A stretch of DNA of 64,000 nucleotides, taken from Chiridota heheva. Its lineage: Eukaryota; Echinodermata; Holothuroidea; Apodida; Chiridotidae. The translations under genes were made by a program, and so were the position numbers. Below the pieces are notes generated by a model. That model was not told the origin of the DNA. It saw only the letters and a list, made by a program, of their open reading frames with translations, and did not search any database. Positions 1 through 11,179 of this stretch are shown one piece after another. The stretch's first letter is position 1. Each line of letters begins with the position of its first letter. Location of the stretch: the NCBI GenBank assembly GCA_020152595.1, contig JAIGNY010003771.1, forward strand, positions 445,001 to 509,000, read 5' to 3'.

Positions 1-2820
1 TGCTAATAGCATAAAGAACCTATGCAGTCATGCTGGCGTGTGTATGTATGTATGTGTGTATGTATGTATTTATGTGTGTATGTGCATCTGTGACAGCAAG
101 CTTGAAAGCGCGATATCTCGAGAAAGATATACTGAATTCATGTTATGTGGTACACAGATAGCTCATGGTCTGTAGATGTGCCCTATTGTTTTTGGTGGCG
201 ATGTCATGCAGATTAATAAATAGGCAGGGCTTAATATATACAAAATTTTGAAATACTCTTATTTTGACAATCACATGTCTAATTTGTTTCATATTCAGTA
301 TAATTGTGTTGTTTATAGCCTGTGTGTATGTGTTCATTGCGTAAAATCGTTTAATATCATTAATATGCATAGTGGGCGGGGCTTAATATGATTGAACTGA
401 AAAGAGCTTGTAAACACTGTAACTGAAGGGGCTTAATTTTGAAATCTTCAAATGCTCATATTTTAACAATTACCTCTGCTTTGTTTGATATGTGGTATAA
501 ATATGTTGTTAGCTGCTATGAACAATATTGAATTTTATTAACGTGCATAGTAAGCGGGGTTTAATATGATTTTGCTGAAAAGAGCTTGTAAACATTGTAA
601 TTCAAGGACAATACAGTGGATACAGGTCATATGTTGTACACAAATAACCCATGGTCCATTTCTGTGCACTGTTGGTGGTGATGTCATGCATATCATTGGG
701 GATTTAATGTGAAAGAAAATCTTTAAAAAGTGATCAATTTATTGCAACCATATTTCTTCGCATCAATCTTGCATGTTTAAATTGTCAGCTATTGTGCATG
801 TATGCGCGTTCTTTTTCTCCAAAATAGTTTCTACAATATAAATGTAAGGGCAAAATTGATTCTCCAATCATTCAGTCAGTAATAGCCATGAAAATAAATC
901 ATAATGAGATGAGTGACATTCCATAGCCATTCAGAAAGGGCAAATAATAATAACTCATATGTCTTGCTAAAAATGGGGCTATGAAGAAGGTTGTTGAAGA
1001 GCTGTGACATAGCACTAAGCTGTGACATAGCACTAACCTGTGCGAAGTAATTCATTTTATTTCAAAAAAATCAGGACATAAAAGTGGGTGTTTTATGCCA
1101 TAAAGCCCTGGAGAAATCCTTTGTTTGAATTGGTTTCACATGGACTGTGGGTGGGTAATTCAGGAAGGTCATATAATTCTGTAATTAAAGAAATATTCCA
1201 CTAGTTTTTCATGTAATGCATGAAAATGACAATTAAAACTACAACTGAATAAAAATGTTGACAACATTAGCATTGCACAATAATTAACAACGTTGCCATA
1301 GCACTTATGATTCAGAAAAGGTTGCTCATTTATTCTATTTCAAGAATTTGTCAGTAAGCCCCACCTTAACCACCTACTCATTAATATTCATGACATCACT
1401 TACACAACATTCAAAACATACTGTATGTACAGACCATGGCCCATCAATGTATCTGATATAGCATAAATCTGGTATATTGTTCATGAGATACAGAATGGTG
1501 TTTACATCATTTAGCACTTTCACATTAAGCCAGGCCCACATGCATATTAATGACATCTGCTGATAACATAAGCATTTACACAATAACCAACAAAATGATT
1601 ATGCCCAATATGATGCAAAACGGATATACAGTTGCTCAAATTATCACCTTTTTGATATTTTCAATTTAAGCCCCGCCTACTTATTAATATGAATGATATC
1701 ACCAAAAAAAGAATTAGGGCACATCTACAGACCATGGGCTGGCTATCTGTGTACCAAATATGAGTTTACCATTCTTGAGATACTGTGTTTACAAGCTCTA
1801 ATCAACAAAACCATATTAGGACCCACCCACCCACCTACCCACCCACCCACCCACCTACCTACCCACCCACCCACCTATCCACCCACCCACCCACCTACCT
1901 ACCCACCCACCCACTCACCCACCCACCCACCTACCTATCCACTATGCTTATTAATACAATTCAAAGAACTAAAACACTCATTAATAACCAATAGATATCG
2001 TCAAACAGATAAAGTAACTGAAGTGAAGGTGATTAATATCATGAACTTATCTAAAACTAACAAACAAAACCATTATGTTAACAAAAAAATGGACCCCTTG
2101 ACCCATATAGAAACCATAGTTCCATGAAGGATCAGAAAAGATTATTCATAGAAAATTGTAAAGATGATAAATGGTGTCTCAGATTATGAGGGTATGTAAA
2201 CTGACAAGGAATAGCAGGATGTTTATAACAGAAACTTCAAAATTAAATAATTTGTAGTATGTTTGCCCAGGAGGGGTAATTTTGGAGTTAAAGAGAACAG
2301 AGTTCAGAGCTCTCAAATGTCTTAAGTTTATCAGTGAAGCCAATGACCATATCTATTAATATGCATAGTGGACGGGGCTTAACATGATTTTGTTGAAAAG
2401 AGCTTGTAAGCATGGTATATCTCAAGAACGGTAAACTGGATTCATGTTACATTTTGTATACAGATCTGCAGATGTGCCCTATTGTTTTTGGTGGTGATAT
2501 CATGCATATTAATGAGTAGGCAAGACTTCATGAAATAAAAAAATTGAAATGCTCTATGGACTATGTGGTACACAGATAGTCCATGGTCTGTAGAAGTGCC
2601 CTATTGTTTTGGTGATGTCATAATGTGAATATCTTGAAATTCTTATATTTTAACAATCACATGTCTGTTTTGTTTCATATTATGATTTTAGCTAGTTTGT
2701 ACATGTTCATTTAATAAAAACATTGAATTTCATTAAAATGCATAGTGGGCAGGGATTAATATGATTTTGCTGAAAGAGCTTGTAAACACGATATCTCAAA
2801 TATTTCATAATATGCAATGA
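1..2820. repeat. Mosaic of direct and inverted copies of one dispersed repeat family
   Basis: This 2.8-kb stretch has no credible gene. A block with the marks 'gcatagtgggcggggct', 'aaaagagcttgtaaac' and 'tctgtagatgtgccctattg' occurs on the + strand around 100-420, 540-690, 2340-2530 and 2570-2810. The same block occurs in reverse orientation around 1355-1570 and 1665-1810, as 'taagccccgcctac' and 'cacatctacagaccatgg'. Another + copy lies at 8990-9140. The first 90 bases hold a TGTA-rich microsatellite following a 'cctatgcagtcatg' segment that recurs at 8920 and, inverted, near 61240. The pattern fits a non-autonomous element amplified locally in both directions. No transposase, LTR or A-tail is seen, so the class is unknown. 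Confidence 0.6.
1821..1942. repeat. (CCCA/CCTA)n microsatellite
   Basis: About 120 bases of near-perfect tetranucleotide repeat, mostly CCCA with interspersed CCTA. It lies next to the inverted dispersed-repeat copy. The open frames across it encode only Pro-Thr-His or Tyr repeats and are artefacts. Confidence 0.95.
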
Positions 2821-3288
2821 CATAGCATTTAATACAAAATTAATTAGCATGAAAAAAGCATCGTAAAAACAAAACCTTTCGGTTCTGGTTGTATAAATAA
2901 AGGTAGTTTTACCCTAAGCAGAGCTTTGATAGTTGTATGTTTTAGTTATGGGAAAATATAGACAAAGAACAAAACTATTTTGTTGCCAGTATATCAGATA
3001 ACTTGCTCTAGAATGGATCATCTTTTTCATGTTAGGTGTAAGGAAAGATTATTGCATTTTACTGAACATTGATTCTGTGTATCAGCCATTGTTAGTTACA
3101 TGGTAATCTTTCAAGTTCATTATAAAGACAAGGAATCTCACCTCGTGCACTGATTTTCTTGATCATAAATACCTAAATGTGGGTTGTAAAGGTAAGTTTG
3201 AATAAAGGTATGGTATGTAATTTTAAGAGTAAGTTTCAAAGTATTGTATTATTCTTGTTAATACATCTTTCTTTGTTTAACTTTGCAG

Positions 3289-3391
3289 AAATTCCAGATT
3301 GCAGATCCTATATGCACTTTTTTATTTTCTGTCATTGTGCTTTTCACTACGCTAACCATTTTACGTGATGCAGTTCATGTTCTAATGGAAG
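3289..3391 (+). CDS. SLC30A: Zinc transporter (ZnT2/3/8-like), exon encoding transmembrane helix VI
   Basis: This internal exon opens after a pyrimidine-rich 'ctttgcag' acceptor and closes at a 'G|GTATGT' donor. Translation begins KFQIADPICTFLF and ends ILRDAVHVLMEG. It matches the sixth transmembrane segment and the start of the cytosolic domain of cation-diffusion-facilitator zinc transporters of the ZnT2/3/4/8 group. In these proteins an 'ADPICTF(L/I)FS' segment leads into 'TILRD...LMEG'. Family proteins exchange Zn2+ for protons to load zinc into vesicles. The exon starts in phase 0 and ends after one base of a Gly codon, which the exon at 7323 completes. Upstream exons for helices I-V, including the His/Asp zinc site, were not recognised in bases 1-3288. 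Confidence 0.85.
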
Positions 3392-3859
3392 GTATGTTAT
3401 ATACAGTATGCCTTCTTTCTTGTTGTGATAGAGTTGACACTGAAACTTTTGTTTGTTTTCTGTACCCAATTTATAGTGGTGTATTTGGAAGATTAATTGG
3501 TACAGAAATTGGGAAATTTAATTCCTCTGAACCCAAGCAGTATGAAATTTAAAAAGAATAAAGTTGTACTATAGTGAGAAGAGCGGGGGTGGGGAGGTGG
3601 TAGAAACTCATTTTGTAGCACCATTGTTGCTGTCATATATACTTAAAGCCATTGCTTTCCTGCATCCAACCAAATCTCCAAGCTTTTATAAGAAAATTGA
3701 ATTTTTTATTGGGAAATACAGCTTTAGTGCTGCACATTTTGCCTTCCTCTTCCGCTATCCAAAAATGGCTTGGTAGGTGTTTCTGATCACTCCAGCTGAT
3801 CTTTTTATTTGAAGAAACAACATTGAATGATGTTTGTGTATAGTAGTCATTTGAAAGGA

Positions 3860-6800
3860 TTGATTGAGACAATTACGGAGACAGAATGTCTAAACCTACA
3901 TATAACATATCAAAAACAAGTTGTTTTTTTAACATTATCCTATGAACATGAATTGTGCTCTGTGATCTTATCACAAACTTGATTCCTAGACAAAATTGGT
4001 CAAAATGGCTGCTCTATTGAAAAAAACTTTGATAACGAAAAAAAAAAAAAAAAAATCCTGCTCTCCTTATTTTTGCTTATATCTAATCTCTGTTTAGCAT
4101 GTCAATATGTGGGGTTGGTGTTCTTAAATTTCATAACTGTTATAGTAATGTTAGAAGATATTCAGCAAAATAGATAGTTCAGGCTATGTATCTGTATGGA
4201 GTTTGATTTATCATAAGGAATTGCCTTTCTCTGGGCCACTTCATTTCTAAATTAGGAAACTTTTGTTTCTGAGGAACTTAATTTGTGTAAGAAACATGAA
4301 CTTCTGTGAGAAATTTAATTTTAGACAGTTTCTTCTCAAGAATCTTATTTAGGTAAAGGGACTTTATTTCTGTGACAACCTTATGTCTGTAAAGGATTCA
4401 ATGAATAATGTAAGAGAATCGTTTTAAACTCGTCCTTACAGGCTCTGTTAGGAACTTCATTTGATGTACAGTAGTATTTGAATAGATATACATTGAATTA
4501 TTTAGAAAAGGATTCTCAACTTGACACTCTAACAAATTGTACAACATGTTTCATCTGTATCATTATTATTATTATTTTAAACATATACCATGCTTTATCT
4601 CATAAAAGCCCTAAGCGCATTATACAGACAGTAAAATTATATCAATTGGATCACATTACCTAAAATAAAGATTCAAAATATAAATGAAAGTAAAATCATA
4701 AAACAGAAAAGAAACCTAAAGCTTGAAATAGTATGGTGAATAGAGCAGCAAAATATGAATATTAAAGTTTCTGCAATGATACAGCAAACAACAGCATAGA
4801 GCTTCAAATCTTGATTGAGTAGGTGAAAGCATGGTCCATAAGGGTAGTAACCACTCCCAGCATGTTTTACTTTGATTTTAATATTAGCAATGTTAACAAC
4901 TATTAATATGAACTTTGGTTTGTGTAGGTGACAATATCAATACTTCTTAGCTTATGCTGGCACATATATTCTTAAGTTCCACTAAACAAACAAAACTTGT
5001 TTAACTGCTATTATAACATGACCTGTCACTCGTGATGATTTCAGTTTGCTTTTATTTTTGCATTTCCTTTCCTCTATTATAAGATATTACACTTTCTCTA
5101 TTAATAGAAAGAAAAAAACTTCAGAACAATTTTGTTAAAATTTGTATAATATTTTGTTGCAAACAAAATTCATATCCTGTTCCTCTCACCATTCCCCAAT
5201 ACAATAAATAAGATTTAAAACATTATTTTATCTTATTTCTCTAGAGATTTGGTGGTTACTGTTTATCAAATAAACTGAAAAGATCTTTTTGAATGTTGCA
5301 ATTATATTGTACTAGTTTTAAAAAGAATTGTTATACATGTGCTTCATTGTATCTAGGTATCGCAATGCCTGTGATGTAAGCCAGGACAAGACTAAAAATT
5401 GTGAAAATTAAAAATAGACGGTCGGCAAAAAGATATCATAAAACACACAAGACAAGATTTGTTGCTTTCTTAATAGCAAAAATGAAAATAATATTGTTTC
5501 TGGCAATGGGTTAGTAAATAAAAAAAATCTACAATTGCAATGAGGCTTCTCAAAATATCTTACTCTAACTTAAATGGCCATATCTACTATATGATGCGCA
5601 AATGTGGTTGTTTCCAGCTGATAATGACGTCAATAGCAGATCAGTATATGTTGGCACTCTCATCTCTCAATTTATGGGAGTGATGCAAAGCTCGTTGTAC
5701 GTTATAAAAACCAGATTTAACTACAAATCCTCATTTAAACCTGGTTTCTTTCACTACAGTCTATCAAACTCTATGACAGATATACACTCAATGGTATATT
5801 AGAACTTCACACTGTGCCCTAAACCGGCATAAATACCAAGTACATTTTGCACCCTCAATGGCGGAAAAACAACTTTTTTTATAAGTGTTAAACATATCAA
5901 TAAACCTCGGCGTTTATTGGAAATCTTATCTCTCTTCAGTGATTGTCACAAAACAAGTGATTACCAACAGCTCTCAACATTTACTCTCAAGAAATCTCAT
6001 AAACAAGTAAGAATTTAAAGGTTCCCAGACAACAATAAAATAGGAACTTAAAGACTCCCAGATAATAGTATGGAGACTTTGAAAGTTACATATTACCAGA
6101 AATCCTGTACTCATTTAACTTAGATTGCATAATTGCTATTCTAAACTTCTCAACCTCAGACATGGCATGGTTACTTGCATACATTACAAGTTTGATTGAC
6201 ATATATCTATTTTTCGGTCGTGGCTCTCAGGACACGGCAGGACTAGTATTGCTGAGTACATGCTGAAAATCTGCCATCTTTGATACGCTAACTTGCAAAT
6301 TTTAGAATAATTACAAATGTTCGTAAATCAAACTAATGATTTTGATCTATTTAAAAAAATGTAAAAGTTAATACTACGCGATTATTTTTTAAATGTAGAA
6401 ATCACAAGTAAAAATGTAAAAAAAATACAAAAAACCCCCTTGAAATTCCAATTTACAATATTTATTAGGCACTACCATTATAGATAGAGGTGAACAAAAT
6501 GTGTCAAAATAAAGATTATTTCTGGCCAGTGAACTGAAACAAGGAACCCAATTGTAGATGCTGTGGAAGAAGGCCGATGTGTTTTTGCAAGTAGTACAAG
6601 AACTGCGAACATCCTGACGTACTTTAATGCATCAAAACATTACATTCCTTGTTGGACTTCATAGAATCAGAAGAACTCTCTGATAGTGGGCAGAAGTGGA
6701 TTAAATGTGAATTAATGTCTGAGGACACTATCTGGAGTGAAATTGTATTTGCTGATCTAATGAGGAATCACTTTAGTTGTTTGGCCAAACCAAAATCATA

Positions 6801-6920
6801 TTGTAAAATGGCAATGGAAGTACATGTATTGGCAGTTTATTCTGTCCTTATTAATATGGGCTTCTTAAGTCTGAAACCTATTGCCACGACTGGCCCTTTT
6901 TAAGGAGCTATGCTTGTAAA
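3860..6920. other. Intronic AT-rich sequence, no gene recognised
   Basis: This is the first visible zinc-transporter intron. It has only short homopolymers (A-run near 4040), scattered short frames and a LINE-tail-like 'cctaagcgcattatac' near 4610. An 84-codon frame at 6649-6903 looks mildly coding-like, but I could not place it in a family; it may be an old transposon fragment. Confidence 0.5.
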
Positions 6921-6936
6921 TACACTGTGTGACAAT

Positions 6937-7195
6937 AGGTATATTTTACAAGTACATGTGGTACATTGTACATAGGTATATTTCAAAAGTATATGTGATT
7001 CATTGTATACAGGTATATCTTACAAATACACATGGTTCATTGTATACAGGTATACTTTACAAATGCACATGGTTCATTGTATATAGGTATACTTTACAAG
7101 TACATGTGGTTCATTATATACAGATATACTTTACAAGTACATGTGGTTCATTATACACAGGTATACTTTACAAGTACATGTGTTTCATTATATAC
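6937..7195. repeat. 37-bp minisatellite, seven tandem units
   Basis: Seven consecutive 37-bp units start at 'aggtata' (6937, 6974, 7011 and so on) and vary at about 2-6 positions each. The array ends just upstream of the zinc-transporter exon at 7323. Two long frames across it, reading Tyr/Ile/Cys-rich repeats, are artefacts of the array. Confidence 0.93.
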
Positions 7196-7322
7196 AGGTA
7201 TAAGTGCCCTTCTGTGTTTTCTTGTTGTTACTTGAAGCCTCTTAGCTGTATAGACTTCTGAGATACCTAACACAGCTTTTACTGTTTTGATCTCATGTTC
7301 CTATTCATGTTTATGCTTGCAG

Positions 7323-7457
7323 GTGTCCCAAGGAATATCAATTACAATGCGCTTCGTAGTGAGCTTGGAAAGGTCCCAGGTGTTCGTATGGCCCATGGCC
7401 TTCATGTCTGGTCGCTTACCACATCATGTATTGCATTGGCTGTTCATTTGGCTGTTG
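7323..7457 (+). CDS. SLC30A: Zinc transporter (ZnT2/3/8-like), cytosolic-domain exon
   Basis: This exon lies between a 'cttgcag' acceptor and a 'G|GTAGGT' donor. It continues the zinc-transporter frame with GVPRNINYNALRSEL, then a 'VRMAHGLHVWSLTT' segment and 'ALAVHLAVG'. This is the first half of the C-terminal dimerisation and regulatory domain of ZnT2/3/8-type proteins; the 'HxLHxWxL(T)' strand is a family hallmark. Phase 1 at both junctions fits the flanking exons. The preceding intron is 3931 bp and carries a 37-bp minisatellite. The following intron is 13,682 bp and holds the nested transposons. No lesion is seen, so the gene is probably functional. Confidence 0.88.
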
Positions 7458-7628
7458 GTAGGTTTTCACTCTTTATTGTTCAAATACTCAGTGTTGTTTC
7501 ATTTGATTATAATTGTGTCTTCCCTGTTCATAGAATAAGATGCATGAAGCTCTCCTTTACCTTTTGAACCAGTTATATAGGTGAAATAAAAAGTACCCAC
7601 TGGAAAGAACTTGCAAGTTTATACAACA

Positions 7629-8100
7629 GTGGTGGCATGGGTGGATGGGGGCAGGGAATCCCTGCTCCCTGCTATGTTTTTTGAGGCCACCAAAAGAATG
7701 AAAAGGGCAGTAAAATCATGATATGCTCTTATTCAAAAAGGAAATATTTTGCTATTAAAAGCAATTTTACCAAATGGACATTGTGTTGAAAAATTGATTA
7801 GAACTATGCAACCTCCTACTATACTGGGATTACCCAACATTATGCCAAATTTACGCAGCTCTGGTAGCTATACCTGTTACCTCTGTGACGGCAGAGCGAA
7901 CATTTTCGTCACTTAAAAGGATTAAAACATGCCTCTGGTCATCAATGTTACAATAGCTACAGGAATCCCTTGTTCTTATGAATGTGTTAAGATAAATTTT
8001 ACTCTCAATTGACGCTCAGCGTGTTATTAATATCTTTGGAAAAGGATCTGCTGAACTGTCTAAAGCTCTCTTTCAATTTTTGACAATGAATTTTTGAAAC
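7629..8100 (+). pseudogene. hAT-superfamily transposase remnant (C-terminal dimerisation region)
   Basis: From 7831 the frame reads a segment containing 'ALVAIPVTSVTAERTFSSL' followed by 'KRIKT'. This is the signature of the C-terminal hAT dimerisation domain found in Ac/hobo/ZMYM1-type transposases. The same frame continues to 8097 through in-frame stops at 7954 and near 7985. A 'cagtggtggcatgggtgg' at 7629 resembles a hAT terminal inverted repeat. Catalytic residues of the N-terminal and RNase-H parts are absent. A GC-richer block at 8600-8880 may be another piece of the same element, but this is not established. Confidence 0.7.
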
Positions 8101-8869
8101 CAATATTTTCTTTTCTTATTTTTTCATTTTTGAAACCCTCACCATAAGAATGTCATGACCCAAATGGGGACTCACAAGGACCTGGTTCCAAACAGAAAGT
8201 ACATATTACAATAGTTTATTAGACGGTGTACCATACCAAATGGTATGGTACACCAATTGCGCGGTATTTAAAAAATGGTGAGAACAAATTGATAAAATAT
8301 ATGCTGTATATTCTTCTGATGAAAATCACAGAATTGATTAATCAACAACAAAACATTAATCACACAATCCCACACCAAAAAAAAAAAAAAATTACACTTC
8401 AAAAAATTACGAGACCCATTACCCGTAACGTCACTATGCCTGCTATAGTTCTACTACAGTTGTTGACAAATTTCAATGAGCAATTCAGCACATAAAACCC
8501 AAGAGCTTTTACAAACTCTTTATATAATGCACACCTTCAGACTGTGTGACACATACCACACAGAAAGTAACCACTTCCCCCTCCCCCCGAAAAAGAAAAA
8601 AAGAGATTCCTGGCTTAGCCAGTGCCTAATTTCCTTCATGTCCTGTAGCTTTCTGGAACTTTGCCCCTTCAAAACACACCACGCGATTTGGCTTCAATTT
8701 AAATGCATTTCCTGTCTCTAAAATGCGTAATTTCTCAGAGCTTCCAGGAGCTTCGCCCTCTGGACCCTTACCAGGGCTTTATTCCTGGACCACACCAGGG
8801 GTCCTTGGGCCGGATAATCCAGCTGGACCAGATATCCGGTGCATCCCTACTAATCAGGAAATCTCCTTT

Positions 8870-9140
8870 AATTTTGGGCAAATCTTCAATTTTTGGTTCC
8901 GATGTGATAGCATCAGGAACCTATGCGGTCATGATGGCATGTGTATGTATATGTGTATGGGTGTGTGTATATATGTTTGTGACAGCCAGAAAGAACTAAA
9001 AAGAGCTTGTAAACATGGTATTTTAAGAACGGTAAACTGGATTAATGTATTATGTGGTACACATATAGCACATGGTCTGTAGATGTGCCCTATTGTTTTT
9101 GGTGGTGATATCATGCATATTAATGAGTAGGCAGGGGTCT
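8870..9140 (+). repeat. Copy of the dispersed repeat family seen at 1-2820
   Basis: The segment starts with 'gatagcatcaggaaccta' and 'gcggtcatgatggc', continues into a TGTA-rich stretch, and then carries 'aaaagagcttgtaaac', 'tctgtagatgtgccctattg' and 'catattaatgagtaggcag'. All of these recur in the first 2.8 kb. The 5' part recurs inverted near 61205-61290. This copy joins the two halves, TG-rich start and 'gagcttgtaaac' body, in one unit and so best shows the element's structure. Confidence 0.7.
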
Positions 9141-9297
9141 CACAATGATATTATGGCAGGTGTTGTGCACTTCACTAAGTAAGTTTGCAAATTCCTCACA
9201 ATGATATTATGGCAGGTGTTGTATACTTCACTAAGTAAGTTTGCAAATTCCTCACAATGATATTATGGCAGGTGTTGTATACTTCACTAAGTAAGTT
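9141..9297. repeat. 56-bp tandem repeat, about 2.8 copies
   Basis: 'cacaatgatattatggcagg' starts at 9141, 9197 and 9253, giving an exact 56-bp period. Units 2 and 3 are nearly identical; unit 1 differs in 'gtgcac' versus 'gtatac'. The array immediately abuts the older LINE fragment. Confidence 0.95.
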
Positions 9298-9299
9298 CC

Positions 9300-9508
9300 T
9301 CTATAAATGAAGAGCACTGAATATGGGGGTCTATAAACATTCATAATAGTTTAATTTGTATTGTTTACAATAGCTGACGAAATTCTATATTCAATTCTTT
9401 TTCATTCTCCTGATTGTTTTCCCTTTACTGTAATGCAATTCTTGAATAATAAGCCAACTGCCTCTCCTCTTTGATCTGACCATCCAGGTTGTTTAGTGCT
9501 GCCTTTAT
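9300..9508 (-). pseudogene. LINE endonuclease fragment (left part, split by the DIRS element)
   Basis: On the - strand from 9508 downward the translation contains 'WSDQRGEAVGLLFKNCITVK'. This resembles the RGGGVGLL(Y/F) motif of APE-type endonucleases of CR1/Rex/L2-like LINEs. The matching upstream part of the same reading lies at 17977-18340, ending '..KPGYQIIQ'. The DIRS-type element therefore inserted into this LINE between the two motifs. The downstream side is cut off by the 56-bp tandem array. Confidence 0.6.
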
Positions 9509-9653
9509 ATTTACTTCAAGTTATATCTTACCTTCCATGCTATAAATATGCAATCTGGTCCATGACCTGATTCTAACGCACTTCTAACCAAACTAAAAAG
9601 TTAGTTACCAACCCTGACCTCTGTAATACCTCTAATATACCTCACTTCTTTTC
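9509..9653. repeat. Left inverted terminal repeat of the DIRS element
   Basis: The reverse complement of this segment matches two right-end pieces. 9509-9545 matches 17657-17700, and 9525-9653 matches 17805-17930 with scattered mismatches. The left end thus combines sequence that is split between two copies at the right end, the kind of arrangement expected of DIRS termini with an internal complementary region. Confidence 0.75.
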
Positions 9654-10578
9654 AGCACGTTGCTGTCACAACATCGCTGAGACTGGTAGAAAAATTTATT
9701 CAGATTTTCACTATTTTGTAACATTTTCTTCCTTGCAGCTTCTACCATGAAGGTTTTTATGCTGTTTGGCACTTTATTCTAGCTTTTTTCCAGTCATCTG
9801 AGGTAAGATGAGGTGGCTATGGGCCCGGGAAATATTCGGTCTGACTCACAGGTTTTTCACCATTAAGATTACACTATAATTAGAGTGTTTTTAAATCCAC
9901 CCGTACAAAACTTGTGGCTAGAATGAGTAAGTCCCACTCCCGTGGGAGGAGGAAGATGGAGAGGGAAGGTGGGGGGGGTTAGTCCTTAAAGCACCTGGTG
10001 TGTTGGTTTTTATGTATTACATGATAGGATATTTTCAGTACAGGTTCTCCTATGCACTAGGCCAACTTCTCGATTTGCTGTTGGCGCATGTGCAAAAAGT
10101 CAACGTCATCACAGTATGGCTGAGGAGCCGGCTGCAACTAGCTCCAAGGAGCTACAGTTTGTACAAGAGAGCCTATTTATTATTTTACATTACCATACGT
10201 AGCGTGAGTTCATGTCTAGCACCATTTTAAGACAGAATTTTAGATTTGTGTGCTCGATTAGTGGGGCACAGGAGGGACCTTAGGGAGGTCTCCCTTGCAT
10301 CCTCTTTTTGAATAAATTTATCTTTTCTTTTTATCTTCACAGACACCAAGATTACAGTGGTTTGTGTTTTCCACTCTACCCCTGCATTTTCAAAGATTTT
10401 GCATTTCTTGCATTTTCTCAGCTTTCAATTTTTTTTAGATATTAGTCTATCTGATTCATTTTTCTGGTGTACTAAATTGCTGTGGCTTGCCTCATACCAT
10501 GTTTGATGTCTCCTCGCAGTGCTGTCTCGCCCACGTAAGAGTCATAAGTACATCCCCCGTAGGGGAACTTTGGTGTAA

Positions 10579-10581
10579 GTA

Positions 10582-10648
<67 letters not shown>
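10579..10648. repeat. (TA)n microsatellite
   Basis: About 70 bases of almost pure TA inside the DIRS element, with a second run of about 22 bases at 10710-10732. Confidence 0.95.
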
Positions 10649-10650
<2 letters not shown>

Positions 10651-10795
10651 TATAGTCTAACGCCGAATAGGTGTATACAATATAATCTAGTGCCGAATAG
10701 GCGTGTCCATTATATATATATATATATATATAGCGCCGAATAGGCGTATCCAATATAGTTTAGCACCGAATAAGCGTATACTGAAAGTCAACTAC
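10649..10795. repeat. Four copies of a hairpin-forming unit with CGCCGAATAGGCG
   Basis: Units of about 30 bp carry the core CGCCGAATAGGCG or one-base variants at about 10661, 10691, 10734 and 10763. The core is an interrupted palindrome (CGCC...GGCG). A (TA)n tract separates units two and three. The block sits in the gag-proximal part of the DIRS element. Confidence 0.8.
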
Positions 10796-11179
10796 TTACG
10801 CCGAGGTGTGACGGCTCGACGATACCGAGTAAGTGGGGTCATAGGCAGTAGTCAACTTTGTTAACTTATACTGACCAACCACCCTGGGGCACCACGGCTT
10901 GATGCTACTGAGTCGGTGGGGTCAAAGGTAGAGGTCTGTTGGGTGTAAGTCATAACTTAAGTTTATTAAGGAGCTGAGTTGCGTCTTAACAACGTAACTT
11001 AGAATAAACCACATAATACGAGTGTGCCACGTCTCAATGCTACTGTGTCGATGGGGCACAGGTAGTGGTAGGTGACTTCTTTTTACACTGCCGTAGGCCA
11101 CGGTTTTATGTAGAGACAGGTAGGAACACAAGGGGCAGTGTCTTAAGAAAGTTACAAGTAATTTTATGGCTCGCTGTAG

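Noticed and set aside
1693-2127. 144-codon Pro/Thr-rich open frame
   Set aside because: It is created by the CCCA microsatellite; no start context or flanking coding signal.
6649-6903. 84-codon frame considered as a host exon
   Set aside because: No splice sites or family match; lies in an intron and may be old transposon sequence.
6929-7261. 110-codon Tyr/Ile/Cys-rich frame
   Set aside because: Translation of the 37-bp minisatellite; the period is not a multiple of three and two frames are open equally.
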